DNA of 64,000 bases from Liquidambar formosana (Eukaryota > Streptophyta > Magnoliopsida > Saxifragales > Altingiaceae). Position numbers and translations under genes: made by a program. Within the stretch, counting starts at the first letter, position 1, and each line of letters starts with the position of its first letter. The stretch is from contig CM077822.1 of the NCBI GenBank assembly GCA_039720395.1, positions 25,435,578-25,499,577 on the forward strand. Direction: 5' to 3'. The notes below the pieces were generated by a model. It saw only the letters and a program-made list of their open reading frames with translations. It was not told the origin of the DNA and made no database searches. Below are positions 56,945 to 64,000 of this stretch, piece by piece.

Positions 56945-57612
56945 AGAAGGATTATTTGGAATTTAGGTTTTAGGACAAACAAGACTAAGATGGGATATAT
57001 GGAAGGTGCTTTAGTAAAAGTAGGAACAGAAATGAGGGAATAGTGAAAATTGATGGACAGAAGATACCATAAAATGTCATTTGGACTCATGGAAAGGTGA
57101 TTGAAGAGGATGTTGCCCATAAACATAAAGTGTGATGGAAGATATACAGAAGAGATGGTCGAATGCTTTATGATTGTAGAATACCTATTAATTTACTGAG
57201 AAAAATTTAATGAGACATTTGCAAGGCCAATTATACTTTATGGTACAAAATGCCGAGGTGGTTGAGTTACAACCTTGCAATAAACCATGAATTCATTTGT
57301 TAGAAGCTAGAGGTGACACCAATCGAGGACAAGTAGGGGAAAATTATTTCAAATGGTTCAATGTAATCAAAATCAATTTCTTAGATCTTTTTTCGCTATA
57401 GCCTTTCTTTTGGTTAGCTTTTGTATGTGTCTTACATACTTAAGCTTTGCACTTCTTTGTTCCTTTGTTGGTGTTTTGTTGTGTAGCTTTTCTCTGGTCT
57501 ATTTCTGTTCGTTCTTGCTGGGGTCTTGTTTCCCCTGCTCTTTTTGTACACCTTTTCTTCTTTATAATATTTTGGTTTGCTCATCAATAAATAAAATAAA
57601 AATAAGAAAAAG
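56945..57612 (+). pseudogene. LINE reverse-transcriptase remnant and 3' tail (copy B)
   Basis: Longer version of the copy A remnant. Short LINE-like pieces can be read: KMGYMEG, VKIDGQKIP, EEDVAHK and a RPILYG-like section near 57230, separated by stop codons and frameshifts. It retains about 70 bp near 57220-57290 that copy A lost. The tail ends in the same ATAAAATAAAAATAAG string. Not functional. The long hydrophobic frame at 57353-57631 is read from the T-rich LINE 3' UTR and is not a gene. Confidence 0.6.
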
Positions 57613-57639
57613 CTTTGCCTTTCTTCATTAATATAATGT

Positions 57640-59480
57640 TTACTTCATCATCAACAACAACAACAACAACAACAACAAAAATGTAATGAAAATCAGTAAA
57701 AGCGAAAAGTAGCTGAATCAAATTGGTGAGAAAATTAATGATTCCCTACGATAAAGAGTACAGCCCTAAATAGAACTGTTTGGTGAAAAGGAATTCATGT
57801 AGCAAAGTATTGGGATTTTGAGCTTTGTTGAAATGAGTTTGAGTAGGATATAATAAAGAAAACTTCAGTGTTGTATAAGTAGTTGTACGTGGAGTGTAGT
57901 TGTCCAACAAAATGTTTTCCCATGTTCAGTTCAACATTTGTGAAGTACGCTTTCCCAGCCTATTATATGCCTGATGTGATTCATCCCTCTAGCCAAATAT
58001 TTATTTACATGTAGGATGTGAACTCAAGCATTTATTTATTTATTTCTGTTTGTTTGGATTGATCTGTAATGATTTTTATGTGTTTAGATCTGCACGCAAT
58101 TTATTTATTTTTTAAAATTTATTATTACTATTTTTGTATGTCATACAGTTTTCATCATTTTGTTTTAAAGAACATTAACAATTATTAGAGTTAGTGGTCT
58201 TACTTTTGCTGCCTTCCATGCACTTACTATTATGAAAAGAAACCTCCATTTTATGTGCTCATAAATTGCTGCAAATTTTTTGAGAATACCATTTGAATTT
58301 TTAATCGAACATCTTCTTTTTTACAAAACAAGATTTCAACAGAACCATGAGACTTTCTCTAATTTTCAGATTTAGCTGCCAGATCCTAGATGTTTGATGT
58401 TTTTTCTCTTTTTCCACGTTCCCCTCTTTTATATACTTCTCTTTATGGATCATCTATTGGATTCTTTGCTGATGTAAAAATTCTTTTTGAATGTCATGGT
58501 GCTGTAGGACAGCTCTTAAAGTTTAGAATAAGGTTCCCCACAATCAAGCATAGGTGGGCTAGAAGTCTACTAGTCTAGAACCTTGTTTTCTGTAGTGTTT
58601 GTGAGGGATAGTGATTGTAGGGTTTGTCGATCAATTTTAAGGGTTAATTTGGTGATGAATAGCATCTTTTATTTTTTTCTCTTTTTCCACGTTCTCCTCT
58701 TTTATGTGCTTCTCTTTACGGATCATCTATTGGATTCTTTGCTGATGTAAAAATCCTTTTTGAATGTCATGGTGATGTAGGAGAGCTCTTAAAGTTTAGA
58801 ATAAGGTTGCCTACAATCAAGCATAGGTGGGCTAGAAGTTTAGAATCTTGTTTTCTGTGGTGTTTGTGAAAGGGATAGTGATTGTAGGGTTTGTCGATCA
58901 ATTTTAAGGGTTAATTTGGTGATGGTTTGAGGAAGAATATTGTGAAAGACCAAAAGAGTAAGCTTGCTGGAAATTCTGGACAAAATAGGAATTTTGGGGG
59001 TCTCTTTTAGGTGACTCACTGGTTTCTATGAGTCTCACCTAAGAGAAAATCAGTGGAATCTCACCATTTGTTGAATGTAAAATCTGTAGAAAATTCTCAT
59101 TAATCAATTGTTGTAATTATGTTTATAAGCCTTGCGTATGTAGAGAAGCCCAAGAAATAGAAACTCTTACTTTTGAAACTGGAACTCCTACCAAAATAAC
59201 TAAAGTCTTCTTAGAAACTAATAAACACTCAAATAGTCACTCTAGGAAATAGAAACTCTTTAGAAAAGAGAGTCTAAGGAAATAGAAACCTCTTTGATTA
59301 GGAACTCGGTAACAAAATAAGACTTCCTAAATTCTAAAAAGGATAATTAATTTCTAACAAGAATAGGATTTGACTCAACTCATAACCACACACCTAATAA
59401 CTTGACATCAAACAAATCCAAATTTGTAAAATTACTAAGGGTGTTCGTAATGTGTGCCCTAATTGCACATCTTAAGCTGC
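57640..59480. repeat. Segment present only in copy B
   Basis: Copy A joins the flanks of this 1.84-kb block. It contains a (CAA)n run at 57648-57678 and the 273-bp tandem duplication listed next. An acceptor-like TTTTCAG at 58368 is followed by a short frame that would join exon 1 of the small gene in phase and stop after six codons; this is only a possibility. Confidence 0.65.
58401..58925. repeat. Tandem duplication, 273-bp period
   Basis: TTTTTCTCTTTTTCCACGTTC through GTTAATTTGGTGATG occurs at 58401-58655 and 58674-58925 with scattered differences. No coding function recognised. Confidence 0.85.
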
Positions 59481-59872
59481 AGTGGGGCCTATTTAATCTT
59501 TGCAAAATTTCTAAATTCCGTCCTCATCTTGTGAGACAAATTATTTGTTTGCACAGTCTTTCGCCATTGTATTGTATTGTTGGAAATAATCATCATGAGT
59601 TGCACACACCCACAAAAACGAATGCACACATGAACCCACTCAAAATACTTTTGATATTGGTGATTTTTCAAGATGAAGTTTTCTTTTGAAGTTCTATTTT
59701 ACTTGTAAAGATGGGATAAATTTTATTTTTATCTTTTTTTTTTTTTTGTTCTTTTTTCTCGATTTCATATTCCAACACAATATTAATTCTGTAAATTTGT
59801 TCAATTAGCCTAAGTACATTAGACATATACAAGCACTAGCCATAAAGAATTCCTATCTAAAACTAGAGGGAG

Positions 59873-60372
59873 TCTAGAAAAAGAAAAAAGTAGGGTTTGT
59901 GTTCAATAGTATAGCTACAAAACCACCAAAAAAGACTCTTTAAAAAGGACTTGAGATCTATAATTGAGTCTTTCGTCCCTTCGAAAGTTCTTAAATTCCT
60001 TTCTTTCGATAAACACCAAAAAAGAGCATGGAGGGCTATATTCCAAACGATCATAGCATCCTTGTGCGCCACCTTGCCCCACCAACCTGATAGAAGATCG
60101 TGAGTAGTGGAAGGCAAGATCCGATGAATTCCAAAAAGACTAAAGGTGAGCATTCACAAACTCTATGCCTCGTGACAATGGGTCAACAACTCTTTAGAGT
60201 TGTGCCACACCAAGGAATCATTCCCTAAAAGCGAAATCTTGCCATCGTAAAACCATTGGAAAAAACTTGTCACCGTCTCCATTTCCCAATTGTTGAAATG
60301 CCTCATAAAAGTGACATTCTAATGAGCGGGGCCATTCTACCCCAAAAGGTATTCTTTCTCCATTGCAACTTT
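59873..60372 (-). pseudogene. LINE ORF2 C-terminal fragment, antisense (copy B)
   Basis: The minus strand from about 60153 reads LLSGWWGKVAHKDAMIVWN followed by LFWCLSKERNLRTFEG and a DLKSF section, the pattern of the reverse-transcriptase zinc-binding and tail region of plant LINEs. Further upstream on the same strand (60310-60170) NNWEMETV and SLLGNDSLVW sections are read, in another frame. It is a 5'- and 3'-truncated remnant without a poly-A tail. Homologous to 5840-6545, with an internal 230-bp deletion relative to it. Confidence 0.68.
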
Positions 60373-60519
60373 GTTCACCACAATTTGAAATATTAGGATA
60401 AATAAATTAAGGGCAAATTTTACTTTGCCTCCCTTGAACTGTAGATTGCTTGACAACTTCATCCCTAGTTTTCAAAACCAAACACTTTGCCTACCTCGAT
60501 TATGGGGAGTTTTATTTTA

Positions 60520-60971
60520 GGGTAAATTGCACTTTAGGGTCTAAAGTTGGGGTCAAGCTTCACTTTAGGGTCCAAAGTTTAAATTGCGTTAATTTAGTAC
60601 CCAAATTATTAGTTGAGTTGCAATTTAGGACTTACTGTCATAATTTTCTATATTATTCATACTTTGCCTTTTTTATGGGTTTGAAAACCCTATTTTAACC
60701 CTATCAACATCTAATAAACCTTTATAGTTTGACCAGATTTGAATTATTCTTATGTTCTTTCTCACTCTATATTACCCCTATTAACATTGAATAAACCTTC
60801 ATATTTTCATTTACAAAACCACAAATCTAACGAGATAATATGAAAAATTTTGACGGTAGACCCTAAATTGCAACTCAACTAAAAATTTGGGTATTGAATT
60901 GACTCAATTTAAACTTTGGACCCTCAAATGAAACTTGTCCCAAACTTTGGATCCTAAAGTGAAATTTACCC
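60520..60971. mobile_element. Complete MULE-type foldback MITE with 9-bp TSD
   Basis: The element begins GGGTAAATTGCACTTTAGGG and ends with the inverted form CACTTTAGGATC... read as AATTTACCC on the plus strand. The inverted repeats are long, about 130-200 bp each, with a short spacer. It is flanked by perfect 9-bp direct repeats TTTATTTTA at 60511-60519 and 60972-60980. A 9-bp duplication with long TIRs is the Mutator-like signature. No ORF is present, so it is non-autonomous. Related half-elements occur at 6690-6900 and twice at 52162-52590. Confidence 0.85.
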
Positions 60972-61614
60972 TTTATTTTATAATTTCATTGAGGGAATTG
61001 ATGAAAAGTCAAATATGTCCAACTGCTTATGCAATGACAAATTACACTTTACCCCTGAATTACAGGGTGCTCGACAACTTAGATCCCAATCTTCAAAACC
61101 AAAGGCTTTGATCCCCTCAACTATGGGTGCATGACAATTTATTTCCTTCATCAGCTTCAATGACTGAAAGTGGTCATGTGAGCGTCACATAACAGAAGGG
61201 CTGGATGAAGGTTTGATGATGAATGCAGTGAAAGTAATAGCTTCTATTTCAGGGATGAAGATGATGGGCTTTCAGAATTTGACTTTGGAATAGAGAATGG
61301 TGATAAGTTGATAACAATAAGGTAATAGGTAATGCAAGGAATACATCAACCAATTTCCATTTGATCGAAGGCCTGTTCTGGGATGGTTCCACTGTTATCA
61401 AAAATAAATTTTCCATTTGATCGACTACAACCTGATTGTACACACAAATTTCATGTCCTAAAATCAAATGGACAAGAAAAGGTGGAAAAATAATAATGGA
61501 AGAATTATAGGGTAAGTAATTACATTTAGTAGTCATTCTTAGTTAAGTTAGTAGTCATCTACTAAGAAGTTAATAGTCATTTGTATTATTTTACAAAAGA
61601 AACATTACCTATTA

Positions 61615-62895
61615 GGCAGTGTTTGGTTGGGGGGGTTTGATTCCCAAGAAAGGGGTTTGATTCCTGATTCCAGTGTTTGGTATCGTCACTTTCCCGAGTA
61701 AGTGGCATTCTGGGTGTATTAAGATTCCCACAAAAGGGGGCATCCCAAACCCATGTCTATGGTGGGTTTGCAAATGGATTCCCGGGAAAGGCTTTTACAA
61801 TAAATTTAATGACAAGTGTGCCCTTTAGTTTGAGTAACAAAAACTCATATTTCCCACTCATGTCCCTTCTCATCTCCAAAAACACGATCCCCGGCCAAAC
61901 CCATATACACCCACCTCCATGGCAGAACACCTCCATTCCATCTCTCTCCTCGTTGCTGTCGGTGCTGTCCTCTCCTCCATTAATCCTATCTCTTTGCAAG
62001 AAGAATAATAATAAGAAGAAGAAGCAGTGGCAACGACAGTAGTATGGATTAATTCATTTGGGCATGCTTGTGGTGGCATCGATCCCATCCCTCTGTTCAC
62101 TTTCCAAATCTAATCCGTAGCATAAATCCACTTCCTACTCATGTAGACAACAAGCCCCTTCATCCCAAAGGTGGGTGTCTGGTTGTGTGGATCAAAACTT
62201 GATTTCAAAATCTCAAAGGTAGTAGTAGAAATCCAACAGCTTATATAGGAGTGCTCACCTTTTTTTGGGCTCCCTATTACAACTATAGCACTCCTTTTTT
62301 TTTTGCTTTTGACCCCACAACACACTTATTTCCTCTCCATTTTTCCACACTTTCTTAGCTCCCAAACACCTTCACCTCAAACCCTTGTTTTCGTATGCAA
62401 CCTTTTCCCCATCCTTGCCTTCAAAATTCTTGAACAAGGATGAGATTGTGAAGGATAGGTTCCTATTATCAGTTCATTGCTTTTAATGAAGAAGGTCAAT
62501 AGTTGGTAAATCGTGAAGGATTGATTGGCCACTTCATTGTATTCTTTCGTGGTGTTCTTTATTTGTTTATTATTTATTTCTTCAATTGTTTCATTTGTTG
62601 GGGAGGGTTGGAATGGTTTGAGGTGTTAGAGATGGAGGGGGCTAGTTGTGATGAAGAAGATGGTGGTGGTGGAGGGAGATAGTTGTGATGCAAAGGGTAT
62701 TGTTTGGAATTTATTTCATTTAGGAATCAGTTTCTTGAGCCCAAACAAACATAGCTATGGGAATGTTTAGTGGGAATCAAACTTTCCATTACCACGAATC
62801 AAATGTCGGAATGAGTATGTATATAAACATTCCCATTCCCAAGTAATGCCACAATCCCAGGAATCACATTCCCATTCCGTGAACCAAACACACCC
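61615..62895. mobile_element. Non-autonomous PIF/Harbinger-like element (copy B)
   Basis: The ends are GGCAGTGTTTGGTTGGG on the left and, inverted, GGGTGTGTTTGGTTCACGG on the right, the familiar GTGTTTGGTT terminus of Harbinger/Tourist elements. TTA flanks both sides (61612-61614 and 62896-62898), the expected 3-bp target duplication. Copy C near 18775 has the two flanks joined without the element, an empty site. About 1.28 kb, no transposase found. Internal sequence carries weak AT-poor pieces and a GAA-rich microsatellite, possibly captured host DNA. Confidence 0.78.
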
Positions 62896-63016
62896 TTATT
62901 TGATCTCTACTTTCAGTCTCAATACAAGGGCATCATGCGTGTTCTTGAATCAGATTTTGAAGCTGTCCAATCTTCTTGTATTGTGGAGATTGAATGAGTG
63001 GTATAAGCGAGGTGTA

Positions 63017-63566
63017 AGCCTCAAGGCATAAGGTGTAAGCCTTTCAATTAGTAATTTCATTTTAAAAAAGAGAAAGAAAAGTAGTATCATTTTGAAAATT
63101 AATAAATACCACAGAGATTAAAAAAGTATATAATTAAACATTTTTGGGACATTTAAAATCGTAGTAGTATAGTTAGTTAAAGATAAAGGTTCATATTGCA
63201 TCATGGATTAAGTTATACAAAAATGTACACAAACATGTAAAAAAAAGTCTAAACATAATCCTGCTAATATACATGGTTTTGATATAAAAATGTATAAAAA
63301 TAAATTAAACATGGTTGAAACTTATTTAATGCAATCAAATAACAAAAATAAAAAATAAAAAATAAGAATTATATAAAAAAAGGTTTAATAGAAGGTTGCA
63401 TGAGGCATATGCCTTATGTGCTAAGGCGTAAAAAGTGCACTTTTGACTATGCCTTGGCTGGTGAGGCATATGCCTAATAAGAGCCTTGCTTAATTTTTAA
63501 GCCTTAGATGCATTTTTTAACAGCCTTGTGCCAAGGCAAGCCTCAAAAGAACTTTTTGAAACAATG
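63017..63566. mobile_element. hAT-like element, left end deleted (copy B)
   Basis: Copy B partner of 9127-9718. The right end and the right CCTATGGT (63567-63574) are conserved; the left end and left TSD are missing because of the roughly 0.9-kb deletion ending near 63017. Confidence 0.72.
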
Positions 63567-64000
63567 CCTATGGTGTAATGATTCCTCTCAAGTTCTCAAT
63601 TCACCTCGTCTCTGGTTTTGTGCTTCTCATCCTCATTATTTTGGTAATTTAATGTAATTAAAGAAATGATTTTGAATATTTATAGAAGGGCTTAATAGGA
63701 ATTATCTAAAAATGCCCTCTTAAAAAAATTAAAAGTCTCACTTGCCCTTTTAAAATAAGTAAAAGAGTCTATCCCCTTTTTTCCTAAATAGTTTCATTTT
63801 TTAACAACTTTACCTAATTTTCGCAATAATTGTTTTGGTAATTTGGCACAATTGTGCGTATGCACAATTGGTAACTTTCTTTGCTTTCCTTTTTGAATTA
63901 TTGGCAAGTTTCTAAATTTATACATGTTAAGTTTCCAACCTAAAAGCTTAAACTATTAAGTGGAGCGTCTAAACAGTATATTAAGTCATATCAACTTTTT

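Larger units (their letters stand above)
55603..64000 (+). repeat. Segmental duplication, copy B (runs off the window)
   Basis: Direct-orientation partner of 562-10155. It contains an intact MULE foldback element and an intact Harbinger-like element, both of which are truncated in copy A. It lacks about 0.9 kb corresponding to 8262-9175 of copy A. That deletion removed the left end of a hAT-like element that is complete in copy A, so at that place the loss happened in copy B. The final bases still align with 10155, so the duplication continues beyond this window. Confidence 0.93.

Noticed and set aside
57353..57631. 92-codon Cys/Phe/Leu-rich ORF
   Set aside because: Lies in the T-rich 3' UTR of a LINE remnant; the frame is not kept in copy A.

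Overview
This window is nuclear DNA from a flowering plant, probably a eudicot. The evidence is the AT-rich base composition, the plant Copia and Ty3/gypsy retrotransposons, Stowaway, Tourist, hAT and MULE type MITEs, Helitron ends, and remnants of two plant gene families: a wall-associated-kinase-like kinase and a class II ketose-bisphosphate aldolase-like protein. The species cannot be named from the sequence. No complete ordinary gene is convincingly present. The best candidate is a small membrane-protein ORF at 936-1163.

Layout. (1) A direct segmental duplication frames the window: copy A at 562-10155 and copy B from 55603 to the right edge. Each copy carries the small gene, a sense LINE tail, an antisense LINE fragment, a Harbinger-like element and a hAT-like element. 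The copies differ by kilobase-scale insertions or deletions, and an 8-bp tandem duplication breaks the small gene in copy B. An older third copy (C) survives as three pieces, 18017-18948, 28584-29205 and about 42973-43140. It supplies an empty site for one shared element and polarity for one deletion. (2) 11.4-14.35 kb is a degenerate large inverted repeat made of kinase pseudogene and gypsy-LTR fragments, with a hAT MITE inserted in one arm. (3) 14.9-18.0 kb holds gypsy-type LTR remnants. (4) 18949-28583 is a structurally complete but coding-dead Sirevirus-like Copia element with long LTRs, GTATA target-site duplications and an envelope-like third ORF. (5) 29513-42598 is a second Copia element. 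It has a tandemly duplicated gag, a leader invaded by a MULE-like insertion carrying a Ulp1-protease fragment, and a 3' LTR split by a 2,991-bp solo LTR (TSD GACAC). (6) 43-49 kb holds two hAT-like elements, an antisense LTR and a three-exon aldolase pseudogene with a Stowaway MITE in its intron. (7) 49.3-55.5 kb is a cluster of short Helitron-like elements in both orientations plus a 5'-truncated LINE insertion.

The elements act as a nested stratigraphy rather than a pathway. The segmental repeat was invaded by Copia 1, by a TIR element and then by Copia 2, which was itself invaded. Every protein-coding retroelement domain examined carries at least one stop, frameshift or catalytic substitution, so none looks autonomous now. 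I saw no CRISPR array, rRNA, convincing tRNA or bacterial-type operon.
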